Shown piece after piece: positions 1 to 11,281 of a DNA stretch of 64,000 nucleotides. The stretch comes from Symbiodinium natans. Lineage: Eukaryota; Sar; Dinophyceae; Suessiales; Symbiodiniaceae. The stretch lies in NCBI GenBank assembly GCA_905221605.1, contig CAJNDS010002407.1, positions 358,501 through 422,500 of the forward strand, in the 5' to 3' direction. A program made the translations under genes and the position numbers. Within the stretch, counting starts at the first letter, position 1. The number at the start of each line of letters is the position of its first letter. The notes under the pieces were generated by a model. The model was given only the letters and a program-made list of their open reading frames with translations, was not told the origin of the DNA and did not search any database.

Positions 1-114
1 CTGTACTTACTCCTGTACTTATAGCCACATTAGGGCACTTAAGGGGGGCTTATAAGCCGGCTATAAGTACAGCTATACTTAATCAATTAATAAGCACCAT
101 GAACCTCCAAGTAG
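1..114. mobile_element. MITE-like element, family A, copy 1 (cut by window start)
   Basis: The right end reads ACCATGAACCTCCAAGTAG, the terminal inverted repeat shared by four other copies (23.15, 45.2, 46.4 and 46.7 kb). The interior has the family's TACTTATA and TTATAAGTACAG arms around TAGGGCACTTAAGGGG. No coding capacity is seen. The left terminus lies outside the window. Confidence 0.75.
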
Positions 115-890
115 GACTTCGTGCGAGGCGCTGGGAGCAGATCTATACGGGCACATCGCAGGCAGCCCGTAGCGCTTGTGGTCAGATCTCTTACTCTTGT
201 TTTGAGGTGTGTGTGTGTGTGTGTGTGTCTCTGTGTTTGTGTTGGGTGGGCGGGGGGCTTTGCTGTTGAGCCTTGTATTCAGTGTACTTGCAGGAGAACT
301 GCCAAAGCTTCGGGATGCATGCAGGGGGGATTGCGAGGGATCCTAATCCCAGGCTTTTGGGATGTTGGGCCCGGGATCAGAGTCTGCCAGCCGTGAGAAT
401 TGTTGCTACGATATAGCGTTTTGCGAGATCTGGCCATAGTAGGGGCCCCAAAAAGGAACCTCAGCAAAACGAAAAAGAAGAAAACAAAAACACAAACCCC
501 CCCCCCCCTCCCGTCCCCCGTGTAGGTTGTGTCATTTCGGCTGCTGCTCCTGTTGTGCTGTCCTTGCTGTTTGATTTGCAGCCTACTGTGGCTGTGGTGA
601 TGACATGTGAACGTGGCAAAACAGTAGCCTCTGTTAGGTCGGCACTTTTGCTGAAAGCTGCTTGTGGGGTTTCTGCAACTCCATGCTAGCATGTTCAACC
701 AGCTCATGAATGCCCTGAATCCCCTAAACCCTAAACGCTACAAACCCGAAACCGAGTTCTGACTCGCCAGCAACATATGAAGCAGGGTTTACATTACTGT
801 TATTGGTGAGTGTATATAGAAAGGTTCCGTTTTACTATTGGTGGGTGTATATATTGGGTGTCCGTTTGGGGATATAATAAATATATACCC
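115..890. other. Intergenic or intronic DNA, no supported gene
   Basis: This stretch holds a short GT microsatellite (about 207-229), a C run (about 499-511) and scattered single CCCTAAA-like units. Short open frames exist on both strands, but none has convincing splice signals or composition. Confidence 0.5.
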
Positions 891-924
891 GAAACCCTAA
901 ACCCTAAGCCCTAAACCCTCTCAG

Positions 925-999
925 GCGACGTCGGTACCCCAACGACGTCTATCGATTCGCTGCCTGCCATGATAGAGGCGCCTCTTGAGAGCCTTAACC
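925..999 (+). CDS. Candidate exon, unknown protein
   Basis: The island starts after CCCTAAACCCTCTCAG, a good acceptor that itself contains telomere-like units. In phase 1 the reading is open (DVGTPTTSIDSLPAMIEAPL...) up to and through the family C MITE that starts at 998. No family is recognised. The 3' end is unresolved: the MITE may interrupt the exon or carry a splice site. Confidence 0.3.
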
Positions 1000-1108
1000 T
1001 TGGGGACGAAATGAACCCTAAAAGGGTTTATGATTCATATACCTTAACAGGAATTATAGTAGAATAGGGTATGTGACCCCAATTTTAGGGTTCATTTCGT
1101 CCCCAAGG
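998..1108. mobile_element. MITE-like element, family C
   Basis: A 111-bp element with near-perfect terminal inverted repeats of about 25 bp: it starts CCTTGGGGACGAAATGAACC and ends with the reverse complement. It is flanked by AA on both sides, a possible 2-bp target duplication. One degraded end of the same type may lie near 28.31 kb. Confidence 0.85.
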
Positions 1109-1198
1109 AACATTCTCCTGAACCTAGAAACCCTGAACTCCGTAAACATCGTTTAGGGCTTAGGGTTTCGGGCTCAGGGTCAAAGTGAGGCTTTGCAG

Positions 1199-1253
1199 GG
1201 GTATCTTTCTCCACGGCACTACAGCCGGGGTTACGCACACCTACGCAGAAGTG
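1199..1253 (+). CDS. Candidate exon, unknown protein
   Basis: Acceptor GGCTTTGCAG precedes GYLSPRHYSRGYAHLRRS, 18 codons in phase 0 plus one base, and a GTTCGT donor follows. The same frame meets TAG six bases later, so this is either a spliced exon or a chance open stretch. No domain is recognised. Confidence 0.3.
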
Positions 1254-1805
1254 GTTCGTAGATGTCGGCGTCCCTACACAATCACAGTCACTTCCGAGCG
1301 GGTTCTCAGAATTTGCAGTTCTCTTCTCGTCGGGGTATCCTATTCATAGTAGGGTCTAGGCTTTATGTAGGGTTTAGGTGAAGTTTTTCTGTTTGGGCTA
1401 CCCCCCCCCCCCCCTTTTCCCGCTTGGAAATGTGCCCCTCGTTTGCTAAAGGGTGTGTCTACAGCTCTGAATACTAGATTGCCTGAGAATTCTATAAGTC
1501 TATGAGGGCTTTCTTAAGTAACCACCTACCAAAAAAAGCAGGTTTTAGGAGCGCTACTGGCTTTCCCAGCACTGAAAAGCAAATCCCAGTGACCCCGGAT
1601 AGCCTTGGCTATTCATCTCCCCGCGAGCACTTTTCTTCCTGTTTGGGAGGTTCGTTCCTTCGAGTGTAAGGCTACCCAATGCTAACAACGGATCCCGTTA
1701 AAATCATAGGCTAAGTACGAGATAATTTGATACAGGGTTTGTGAGTTTAGAGTTGTTGCCACCTTGCGTTCTTGTTGCATAGCCCATATGTATACTAGTT
1801 CATTA

Positions 1806-1905
1806 AGGGTCCATGTACCTAAATATGGATTACTTGGGGCCTTAAAGTACTTGCTATGTAGGGACTTTGGCGCCTAAGTATCTAGCAATAAGGTACATGG
1901 ACCCT
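1806..1905. mobile_element. MITE-like element, family B, copy 1
   Basis: Terminal inverted repeats AGGGTCCATGTACCT / AGGTACATGGACCCT are perfect. TA flanks both ends (1804-1805 and 1906-1907), as expected of a Tc1/mariner-type target duplication. About 100 bp, with no coding capacity. A second copy is at 3.29 kb. Confidence 0.85.
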
Positions 1906-2020
1906 TAGGGATAGTTTACGGGTTGGAGCCGCAAGCTTCTAGGAATGGAAACCGATCACGAATCGGGGCCCCCGGGCCGGCACCGATGTTTTGTAGAATA
2001 TTTTGAGTGGAGACATCTGG

Positions 2021-2117
2021 GTGTTTCCGAAATTCGGGGTACCTTATCGGGGTCCTTATTATGAGGGAATCCTACTACTTGGGGGTGTATATTACGGGTC
2101 CCTTATTTCGTAAGCCG
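2021..2117. mobile_element. MITE-like element, family E, copy 1
   Basis: It reads GTTTCCGAAATTCGGGGTAC ... CCCTTATTTCGTAAGCC, an imperfect terminal inverted repeat. The same ~100-bp sequence recurs in reverse orientation at 31.7 and 44.55 kb, including the inner GGGTCCTTA and GGGAATCC motifs. Confidence 0.75.
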
Positions 2118-2137
2118 CCACATCTGTCACCCCCCCG

Positions 2138-2219
2138 ACCCTAAACCCTACACCCTAAACCCTAAAGCCTACAACCCTGCAACCCTACAACCCTACAACC
2201 CTACAACCCCTAACCCCAA
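2138..2219. repeat. Degenerate CCCTAAA/CCCTACAA telomere-like array
   Basis: Units drift from CCCTAAA to ACAACCCT and end in CCCCAAG, directly before an exon-like island. Confidence 0.85.
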
Positions 2220-2220
2220 G

Positions 2221-2316
2221 ACCAAAAGCAAGCTAAGCCAAAGTCTGCGGGAGGAACATCTCGGCAGCACCTGCGGTACGGAGTCAGAGGAAGGCCAGCG
2301 ACATGGGAGTGGAAGG
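2221..2316 (+). CDS. Candidate exon between telomere-like arrays
   Basis: The island is bounded by CCCTAAA-type DNA ending AACCCCAAG and by GTTCAGGGTTTAGGG. In phase 0 it has 32 codons without a stop (TKSKLSQSLREEHLGSTCGT...) and leaves in phase 0 at AGG|GTTCAG. A second frame (2 bases, then QKQAKPKSAGG...) is also open, so frame and strand are uncertain. Confidence 0.35.
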
Positions 2317-2318
2317 GT

Positions 2319-2429
2319 TCAGGGTTTAGGGTTTAGGGTTTAAGGGTTTAGGGTTTAGGGTTTAAGGGTTAGGGTTTAGGGTTTAGGGTTTAAGGGTTTA
2401 GGGTTTAGGGTTTAGGTTTAGGGTGTGCC
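2319..2429. repeat. TTTAGGG telomere-like array
   Basis: About fifteen units with occasional extra T or A, on the right flank of the preceding island. Confidence 0.95.
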
Positions 2430-2665
2430 TAAACTGTAGCAGACCCCCGTGCCCCCGCACCTCGCAGGGGCCTGCGCCTCGCCACGATTGCCGCGCTACG
2501 CCAACCTATTGCACCCAGCTCAGCTCAGACTCTTCTGGCATGCTTTGATCTACTATTTGCTTAAGAACCCCCACCCCAAAAAAAGAACAAAAAAGAAAAT
2601 AATAATAATAATAACAATATTGCTCCCTATATTACCGTTATAAGGAAGAATGTTTTTAATTGTTG

Positions 2666-2699
2666 TTTTTTTTTTTTTTTTTTTTTGGGGGGGGGGGGG
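2666..2699. repeat. Poly-T / poly-G tract
   Basis: About 21 T followed by 13 G. Confidence 0.95.
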
Positions 2700-2749
2700 T
2701 TCTTAAGCAATTGGCGATGCATATCGCACACATAGATGAAGGCATGCAA

Positions 2750-3000
2750 CAATCCATTCTTGCCATCCGCGCATACGTACGTACATACACACATACCTAG
2801 ATGCATGCGCACACGCACATACACACAGACCTTACATCACATTACATTGCGTTATGTCAGTACAAGACGGTACAAATCAATACAGTACAGTACAGTACAG
2901 TACCCACACACCTACACACATGTACACGTGTGTGTGTGTGCACACAGACACACACGGATACCCATGTACACATATACATATGCGTGCATATGCATATACT
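2750..3000. repeat. ACATAC / GTACAGTACA microsatellite cluster
   Basis: Alternating purine-pyrimidine runs (ACATACAC, GTGTGTGTG, ATATACATATGCG) and an ACAGT run. Overlapping frames here are low-complexity His/Thr/Tyr translations, not genes. Confidence 0.8.
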
Positions 3001-3288
3001 CGGACATGCTCGTGATGTACGCACTCAGCTATCTTTGATTCTATCTGTCTCGATGTAAGGGCGGGGGTTACCATTTGATTCGCTTGGAGGGGAGGTTTGT
3101 TCAGGGCAACTGTGCATTGTATCAGGTCTGGCTATTCCATCCACTCTGGCAAGAGGAACAGTTACACAATAAACCCTAAACCCTAGAACGTCTCTCCTGC
3201 CGACGCTGACGGAAGAGTGTAAGCCACCTGCATGGCCAACAAGTGCAGGTTCCTAGCTGCAGTCCTCTCAAGCTTCAGTAGAACCCTA

Positions 3289-3393
3289 AAGGGTCCATGT
3301 ACCCAATATAGTATATATTGGGGCCCGAACGATGCTGTATAGGAGCCCCTTATCGAAGGCCCAAGTGTCTGCTACATGGGTACATGGACCCTT
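3289..3393. mobile_element. MITE-like element, family B, copy 2
   Basis: Starts AAGGGTCCATGTACCC and ends GGGTACATGGACCCTT. The interior is unrelated to copy 1 beyond the arms. It inserts immediately after a CCCTAAA unit. Confidence 0.85.
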
Positions 3394-3612
3394 CAAAAGA
3401 CGACACAATCCTAAGCCCAGCAGCCCGGTTTTCAGATGCATCTGGGTCTTGATGGCTTTGTGAGGCGCTACCTATCTGCCCAGTTTGTATACAATTGGGT
3501 TGAGGTACGGAACAGTTCTTCAAACAACAAGCCCAAACCCCTAAGCCCTAAACCGCAAACCCCAAGCCCTAAACCCTAAACCCCAAACCCCCACTCTCCT
3601 TGAGAGAGGCAG

Positions 3613-3651
3613 CTCAATGAGCTCAACTGGAGCAATTTGGGCAAGAACCAG
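3613..3651 (+). CDS. Candidate 13-codon exon
   Basis: GAGAGAGGCAG|CTC...CAG|GTCGAT encloses LNELNWSNLGKNQ, phase 0 in and out. The left flank is CCCTAAA-type and the right flank is a GGGTTGAGGG / GGTTCAGGG derivative of the telomere repeat. Size and junctions suit a microexon. No homology is recognised. Confidence 0.35.
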
Positions 3652-3942
3652 GTCGATGTTTGGGGGTTGAGGGTTTGCGGTTCAGGGTTCAGGGTCTCGG
3701 GCGGAGATTGTGGGGTTTAGGGCGTGGAGAGTTCACGGATCCGAGCTTTGGGATTCTGCGGGAGGTCTACAGTTAAGAGCTTTGGGGTCATCTCTCGGTG
3801 TCGGGGCTCAAGCAGGGTGAGGGTTGAGGGTTTTGGGTTTAGGGCTTTGACAATTGACAACTGCCCTGCAGGGTGCACAGTACCTTAAGCCTGAAACGCC
3901 CTGCAAAGACCCAAGCACCCGAAGCTCGCTAAGACCATAAGG

Positions 3943-4037
3943 ATAGTTGCATGGCCCCTTAGAATATGGTTGGGGTATGTTCGGGGTCTAGGAGGGGTCC
4001 CCCGTTTAAGGGCCCACACTAAGGGACCATGTAACTA
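3943..4037. mobile_element. MITE-like element, family D, copy 1
   Basis: ATAGTTGCATGGCCCCTTAG at the left pairs with CTAAGGGACCATGTAACTAG at the right. Relatives lie at 25.0 and 37.2 kb and share GGTCCC..TAAGGGCCCA inside. Confidence 0.7.
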
Positions 4038-4195
4038 GCCTAAGAGTTTAGGCTTCGGGGTTTCGGGTTTCAAGGGACTACAGGAGGGACCCATATAAAG
4101 GGACCCTGGTGGCTACATTGGGGCTTCTTAGGTATACAGGCCGGGGACTATATAATGTGTGTGTATACATATACATATATATATGGTTCAGCGTC

Positions 4196-4537
4196 GAAAC
4201 CCTAAACCCCTAAACCCTAAACCCTAAACCCTAAACCCTAAAACCTAAACCCTAACCCTAAACCCTAAACCTTAAGTCTTAAACCTTAAACCCTAAACCC
4301 TAAAACCCTGAACCCTAAACCCTAACCCTAAAACCAACCCCCAACCACACCACAGGGGGGGGGGATCATCTTAGTACCCCATCCGCGGGGAAAACCCTAA
4401 ACCCTAAACCCTAAACCCTAAACCCTAAACCCTAAACCCTAAACCCTAAACCCTAAACCCTAAAACCCTAAACCCTAAACCCTAAACCCTAAACCCTAAA
4501 CCCTAAAACCCTAAAACCAACCCCCAACCACACCACA

Positions 4538-4569
<32 letters not shown>
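4196..4569. repeat. Two CCCTAAA arrays joined by CCAACCACACCACAGGGG, ending in a G30 tract
   Basis: About 45 telomere-like units in two blocks. Each block ends in AAACCAACCCCCAACCACACC followed by a G run (9, then about 30). The duplicated junction suggests the block was copied as a whole. Confidence 0.95.
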
Positions 4570-4570
<1 letters not shown>

Positions 4571-4586
4571 GTGTGTGAGCAAAACC

Positions 4587-4681
4587 GGGTCTATTTAGAA
4601 GCTGGGGCTTGTGATTTATAATACAGGTCCATATACCTAAATGTAATAAACCTAGAAGAGCACGGCTTCTAAATAGACCCT
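4587..4681. mobile_element. Small hairpin element (GGGTCTATTTAGAAGC arms)
   Basis: Arms GGGTCTATTTAGAAGC and GCTTCTAAATAGACCC lie 60 bp apart. A solo arm, GTAGCTTCTAAATAGACCC, recurs at 17.39 kb, again beside a long G tract and the shared TTTTGCTCA motif. Confidence 0.7.
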
Positions 4682-4706
4682 ACGGTCGGATTTCAAAAGG
4701 ACGTTG

Positions 4707-6545
4707 GCAGAAATTAATAATTTTAATAATTTAATAATTTTAATTTTAATAATTTTAATAATTTTAATATTTTTAATAATCCTGAGAGGCTCCCGGAAAA
4801 TTAAAATTATTAACAATATTAAAATTATTAAAATTATTAATTTCTGCCCTGAGAGGCTCCCGGAAAACTAAAATTATTAAAATTATTAAAATTATTAAAA
4901 TTATTAAAATTATTAAAATTATTAAAATTATTAAAATTATTAAAATTATTAAAAATATTAAAATTATTAATTTCTGCCCTGAGAGGCTCCCGGAAAATTA
5001 AAATTATTAAAATTACTAAAATTATTAAAATTATTAAAATTATTAAAATTATTAAAATTATTAAAAATATTAAAATTATTAATTTCTGCCCTGACAGGCT
5101 CCCGGAAAATTAAAATTATTAAAATTATTAAAATTATCAAAATTATTAAAATTATTAAAATTATTCATTTCTGCCCTGAGAGGCTCCCGGAAAATTAAAA
5201 TTATTAAAATTATTAAAATTATTAAAATTATTAAGATTATTAAAATTATTAGAATTATTGAAATTATTAAAATTATTAAAATTTTAATTATTAATGGTTT
5301 CATAATTTTAATAATTTTCACAATTTTAATAATTTTAATAATTTTAATAATTTTAATAATTTTAATTTTCCGGGAGCCTCTCAGGGCAGAAATTAATAAT
5401 TTTAATAATTTTAATAGTTTTAATAATTTTAATTTTCGGGGAGCCTCTCAGGGCAGAAATTAATTTTTTTAATAATTTTAATAATTTTTAATAATTTTAA
5501 TAATTTTAATTTTCCGGGAGCCTCTCAGGGCAGAAATTAATAATTTTAATAATTTTAATAATTTTAATTTTCCGGGAGCCTCTCAGGGCAGAAATTAATA
5601 ATTTTGATAATTTTAATAGTTTTAATAATTTTAATAATTTTAATTTTCCGGGAGCCTCCCAGGGCAGAAATTAATAATTTTAATAATTTTAATAATTTTA
5701 ATAATTTTAATAATTTTAATAATTTTAATAATTTTAATAATTTTAATAATTTTAAAAATTTTAATTTTCCGGTAGCCTCTCAGAGCAGAAATTAATAATT
5801 TTAATAATTTAATAATTTTAATATTTTTAATTTTCGGGGAGCCTCTCAGGGCAGAAATTAATAATTTTAGTAATTTTAATAATTTTAATAATTTTAATAA
5901 TTTTAATAATTTGAATAATTTTAATAATTTTAATAATTTTAATAATTTTAATTTTCCGGGAGCCTCTCAGGGCAGAAATTAATAATTTTAATAATTTTAA
6001 TAATTTTAATAATTTTAATAATTTTAATAATTTTAATTTTAATAATTTTAATTTTCGGGGAGCCTCTCAGGGCAGAAATTAATAATTTTAATTATTTTAA
6101 TAATTTTCATAATTTTAATAATTTTAATTTTCCGGGAGCCTCCCAGGGCAGAAATTAATAATTTTAAGAATTTTAATAATTTTACTAATTTTAATAGTTT
6201 TAATTTTCCGGGAGCCTCTCAGAGCAGAAATTAATAATTTTAATAATTTTAATCATTTTACTAATTTTAATAATTTTAATTTTCGGGGAGCCTCTCAGGG
6301 CAGAAATTAATAATTTTAATAATTTTAATAATTTTAATAATTTTAATAATTTTAATAATTTTAATAATTTTAATAATTTTAATAATTTTACTAATTTTAA
6401 TTTGCCGGGAGCCTCTCAGGGCAGAAATTAATAATTTTAATAATTTTAATAATTTTAATAATTTTAATAATTTTAATAATTTTAATTTTCCGGGAGCCTC
6501 TCAGGGCAGAAATTAATAATTTTAATAATTTTGATAATTTTAAAT
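4707..6545. repeat. AT-rich minisatellite with GC-rich cores, in inverted orientation
   Basis: AAATTATTA repeats carry a core of about 23 bp (CCGGGAGCCTCTCAGGGCAG). About five cores point one way (4.78-5.19 kb) and about fourteen point the other way (5.37-6.51 kb). The switch lies at about 5.28-5.30 kb, so the two halves can fold on each other. Translations such as NNFNNF and LIILII are low-complexity artefacts. Confidence 0.95.
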
Positions 6546-6778
6546 GTACTTTTTTAGCTTAGAATCAGTAAAAACTGAAAATTTGCTCAAAGAATCCTAC
6601 AACATAGTAAAAAATCGCAAAAATTGACCAATTTTGGGGGCCCGTGTAGTATAAAATCAAATAAAAAACGGTACGTGAGAATGCCTTCAGATGCAGGAGA
6701 AAAGAGTACCCAGAAACCGCGGTATCATCTCCAAAAAATGACAAAAACACACCGTAGTCTCCTACGCGATCCTACGCG
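6546..6778. other. Single-copy spacer, nothing recognised
   Basis: AT-rich DNA between the minisatellite and the 2.25-kb array. No convincing open frame, RNA or repeat. Confidence 0.5.
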
Positions 6779-9032
6779 CTATCCTGCATTCCTTCCTCTT
6801 TGTCTTTGGTTCGGAAAAGAAAGGAACGGCTACCAGCCTCCCTCCCGACTTACATCTTTACATTCTCTTGTTTCGTCCTGCTCACCCGGAAAGAAGGTCT
6901 GCCTCCAGTCTTTCCTCGCCTCCCTGCTCACTATTATGAGTTCCTTTCACTTCTCTTCTGTTGCTTACATTCTTCTCAAAAGTGTGAAAGGTGCGGGGGA
7001 CATCCCTTTCACTTTGTCTCTTCTGGGGAAATTCCCAATTGCAGGAGGCTCTCTCTCCTTGTCTTTGTTCTGTGTTCATATAGGGAATGAAGATAGAAGA
7101 TGAATAAATAAGAAAGAATCAAGTCTATAATGTCCTCTATTCGTGTCTCTTGTGATTTCTTCAATTCCTATCTCTGCAGATTCTTCAAAATGGAAGGCGG
7201 ACTTCTTCCTCCAACCAAAAGCGACCTTCTCAAAAAGAAGACAAGAGACGAACATCAATCACCGGAACCTGACTCCTAATCTCCTGTGTTTCCTTGCCTC
7301 TTTCCTCGCTATTCTCTCTTCCTTTCTTCTCTCCCGGTGCTTACATTCCCATCAACATGAAAATTGAGGGGGCAGCGCATCCCTTTCCTTTCCCCATCAA
7401 AGAAAGGCTCCCTTCCTATCCGCGTATGTTCTTCCCTCTTCCTTCCGAAAAGACTATAAGAGGTAGGGGTAAACAGAATGAAAGAGGAGTCTCCTGTTGC
7501 TTTCCGACTACCTTCTCACCACAAAAAGGAACCTTCCCACTCTTCCCTACTTTCTTTCTTTTATCTTTTTGCACTTTACGGTTCCCGCTGAGAAAATGAG
7601 ACGTTTCCCACTGAGAAAATGAGACAATGATGACAATAAGGAAAAAAGATCACCTGCCTGTATTTTCAGACCTGTCCGCTGCATCTTTTCCCTTTACATC
7701 GCAGATTGAAGGAAAGCAAAAAAGTCAGAGGGAAGAATCCCTTTCCCTACCTTTCCCAGTACATTCCTTGTGCTTTCCATGTTCTTTGGAATTGCTTTGT
7801 TCTTCAGCAAGGAAAAGCGCAACTTCCCTCTCAATTTCATGTTTCCATTTCTCCGATGTCTTTTTCATTCAAGAAGCAAGCGGAGGGGCTGCCTCCTGTG
7901 TTTCCTTGCCTCTTTCCTCGCTATTATCTTTTCCTTTCTCTTCTCTCTTGGTGCTTACATTCTTATGAAAAACGTGAAAGTTGTGGGGGCATCCCTTTCG
8001 CTTTCTCTCTTCTGGGGAAATTCCCAATTGCAGGGGGCTCTCTCTCCTTTTCTGTCTTCTTTTCTCATACATAGGGAAAGGAGAAAGAAGATGAAGAACT
8101 AGGAAAGAATCATTTCCACACATTCCTCTATTCCTACTGTCCGGAGATTGGAAAGCTTTCGGAAGCTCTGGTCTCTAGTCACGCCTGACCAAAGTCAACT
8201 TCCCGTGCGTGAGGGCCATATGTGAGGGGCCAGGAGGGGGGCAGAAAGTCCGGAATATGGTAGTGTTTCGAGTTTCAAATTCGTTTCCATAGTTTCAAAT
8301 TAGTCTCAAGTCAGTTTCAAATTAGTTTCAAAATCCAGTTGAAATATCGCTGTTAAGGAGGAGCTGCAATTTCTGTCCGCGCTTGTTGAAAACCAGAACC
8401 TCTAGAGATTCCTGCATTTTTTGCAATTGCGCGTAGAAAAACGCAGTTTCCCCTTAACAACGAATTCGCAACTGGATTTTGAAACTGTTTTGCAACTAGT
8501 CTGAAACTACAGAAACGAATTTGAAACTTGAAGAACGCAGCATTTCTGCTCCCTGGCGCTTGGCCACGCCCAAGCAAGAGGAGGCTAGAAGCCGCGGCTC
8601 GCGAAACCAGCAACACCTCTTGCCAAGGCAGCCACGCAATCACAAGTCAGTAAATTATCTTGTCTGAGACTGTGTCTCTTCTGAGTTGTTCTATTCCTTT
8701 CTCTGCATCCTTTCTTCTTCTCACTTGTCCTTTCACTTTTCTTTTGTCTCTTCTCACTCCAACCAAAAGGGAAATCGCAAGGGAGTCATATAGGGAAAGG
8801 AGACAACGTGAAGAAATAAGAAAGAATCATTTCCATATTGTCCCCTATTCCTGTCTCTAAATCTGCAGATTTTTCAGAATGGAAGGAGGGCTTCTTTCTC
8901 CCTCTCACTTTTCCTTTCGCTTTTTTTTATATTTTCTCACTCCAACCAAGAAGACAAGGGAGAGGGGTGAGAGATAGAACGCCCTTTACCTTCTCAAAAC
9001 ATAGAGAGGTGACGAAAATCAATCACGGAAAC
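6779..9032. repeat. 2.25-kb tandem repeat, unit 1
   Basis: First of four units that align over their whole length. It is polypyrimidine-rich on the plus strand and contains three or four diverged subrepeats of ATAGGGAAAGGAGA...CTATTCCTRTCTCT...AGAATGGAAGG type, so it is a higher-order repeat. Many overlapping short frames occur on both strands and none is favoured. Confidence 0.95.
8268..8531. repeat. Imperfect hairpin inside unit 1
   Basis: GAGTTTCAAATTCGTTTCCA at the left pairs with GAAACGAATTTGAAACTTG at the right. The pairing extends inward through TTTCAAAATCCAGTTG / CAACTGGATTTTGAAA. It resembles an old foldback element amplified with the array. Confidence 0.85.
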
Positions 9033-11281
9033 CTATCCTGCCTTCTTTCCTCTTTGTCTTTGGTTCGGAAAAGAAAGGAACGGCTACCAGCCTCCCTCCC
9101 GACTTACATCTTACATTCTCTTGTTTCGTCCTGCTCAACCGGAAAGAAGGTCTGCCTTCAGTCTTTCCTCGCCTCCCTGCTCACTATTATGAGTTCCTTT
9201 CTCTTCTCTTCTGTTGCTTACATTCTTCTCAAAAGTGTGAAAGGTGCGGGGGACATCCCTTTCACTTTGTCTCTTCTGGGGAAATTCCCAATTGCAGGAG
9301 GCTCTCTCTCCTTGTCTTTGTTCTGTGTTCCTTTAGGGAAAGAAGAAAGAAGATGAATGAATAAGAAAGAATCAAGTCTATAATGTCCTCTATCCGTGTC
9401 TCTTGTGATTTCTTCAATTCCTATCTCTGCAGATTCTTCAAAATGGAAGGCGGACTTCTTCCTCCAACCAAAAGCGACCTTCTCAAAAAGAAGACAAGAG
9501 ACGAACATCAATCACCGGAACCTGACTCCTAATCTCCTGTGTTTCCTTGCCTCTTTCCTCGCTATTCTCTCTTCCTTTCTTCTCTCCCGGTGCTTACATT
9601 CCCATCAACATGAAAATTGAGGGGGCAGCGCATCCCTTTCCTTTCCCCATCAAAGAAAGGCTGCCTTCCTATCCGCGTATGTTCTTCCCTCTTCCTTCCG
9701 AAAAGACTATAAGAGGTAGGGGTAAACAGAATGAAAGAGGAGTCTCCTGTTGCTTTCCGACTACCTTCTCACCACAAAAAGGAACCTTCCCACTCTTCCC
9801 TACTTTCTTTCTTTTATCTTTTTGCACTTTACGTTTCCCGCTGAGAAAATGAGACGTTTCCCACTGAGAAAATGAGACAATGATGACAATAAGGAAAAAA
9901 GATCACCTGCCTGTATTTTCAGACCTGTCCGCTGCATCTTTTCCCTTTACATCGCAGATTGAAGGAAAGCAAAAAAGAGGGAAGAATCCCTTTCCCTACC
10001 TTTCCCAGTACATTCCTTGTGCTTTCCATGTTCTTTGGAATTGCTTTGTTCTTCAGCAAGGAAAAGCGCAACTTCCCTCTCAATTTCATGTTTCCATTTC
10101 TCCGATGTCTTTTTCATTCAAGAAGCAAGCGGAGGGGCTGCCTCCTGTGTTTCCTTGCCTCTTTCCTCGCTATTCTCTTTTCCTTTCTCTTCTCTCTTGG
10201 TGCTTACATTCTTATGAAAAACGTGAAAGTTGTGGGGGCATCCCTTTCGCTTTCTCTCTTCTGGGGAAATTCCCAATTGCAGGGGGCTCTCTCTCCTTGT
10301 CTGTCTTCTTTTCTCATACATAGGGAAAGGAGAAAGAAGATGAAGAACTAGGAAAGAATCATTTCCACACATTCCTCTATTCCTACTGTCCGGAGATTGG
10401 CAAGCTTTCGGAAGCTCTGGTCTCTAGTCACGCCTGACCAAAGTCAACTTCCCGTGCGTGAGGGCCATATGTGAGGGGCCAGGAGGGGGGCAGAAAGTCC
10501 GGAATATGGTAGTGTTTCGAGTTTCAAAATCGTTTCCATAGTTTCAAATTAGTCTCAAGTCAGTTTCAAACTAGTTTCAAAATCCAGTTGAAATATCGCT
10601 GTTAAGGAGGAGCTGCAATTTCTGTCCGCGCTTGTTGAAAACCAGAACCTCTAGAGATTCCTGCATTTTTTGCAATTGCGCGTAGAAAAACGCAGTTTCC
10701 CCTTAACAACGAATTCGCAACTGGATTTTGAAACTGTTTTGCAACTAGTCTGAAACTACAGAAACGAATTTGAAACTTGAAGAACGCAGCATTTCTGCTC
10801 CCTGGCGCTTGGCCACGCCCAAGCAAGAGGAGGCTAGAAGCCGCGGCTCGCGAAACCAGCAACAACTCTTGCCAAGGCAGCCACGCAATCACAAGTCAGT
10901 AAATTATCTTGTCTGAGACTGTGTCTCTTCTGAGTTGTTCTATTCCTTTCTCTGCATCCTTTCTTCTTCTCACTTGTCCTTTCACTTTTCTTTTGTCTCT
11001 TCTCACTCCAACCAAAAGGGAAATCGCAAGGGAGTCATATAGGGAAAGGAGACAACGTGAAGAAATAAGAAAGAATCATTTCCATATTGTCCCCTATTCC
11101 TGTCTCTAAATCTGCAGATTTTTCAGAATGGAAGGAGGGCTTCTTTCTCCCTCTCACTTTTCCTTTCGCTTTTCTTTATATTTTCTCACTCCAACCAAGC
11201 AGACAAGGGAGAGGGGTGAGAGATAGAACGCCCTTTACCTTCTCAAAACATAGAGAGGTGACGAAAATCAATCACGGAAAC
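9033..11281. repeat. 2.25-kb tandem repeat, unit 2 (2249 bp)
   Basis: Nearly identical to unit 1. It lacks 4 bp in the AAAAAAGTCAGAGGG stretch and carries scattered substitutions, so it is a recent duplicate. Confidence 0.95.
10517..10780. repeat. Imperfect hairpin inside unit 2
   Basis: Same hairpin as at 8268, offset by the 2249-bp unit length. Confidence 0.85.

Noticed and set aside
4196-4569. A true chromosome end
   Set aside because: Arrays of this kind occur in both orientations throughout the window with unique DNA on both sides, so they are interstitial.
5079-5795. ILIILII and NNFNNF repeat frames
   Set aside because: Translations of AAATTATTA repeats.
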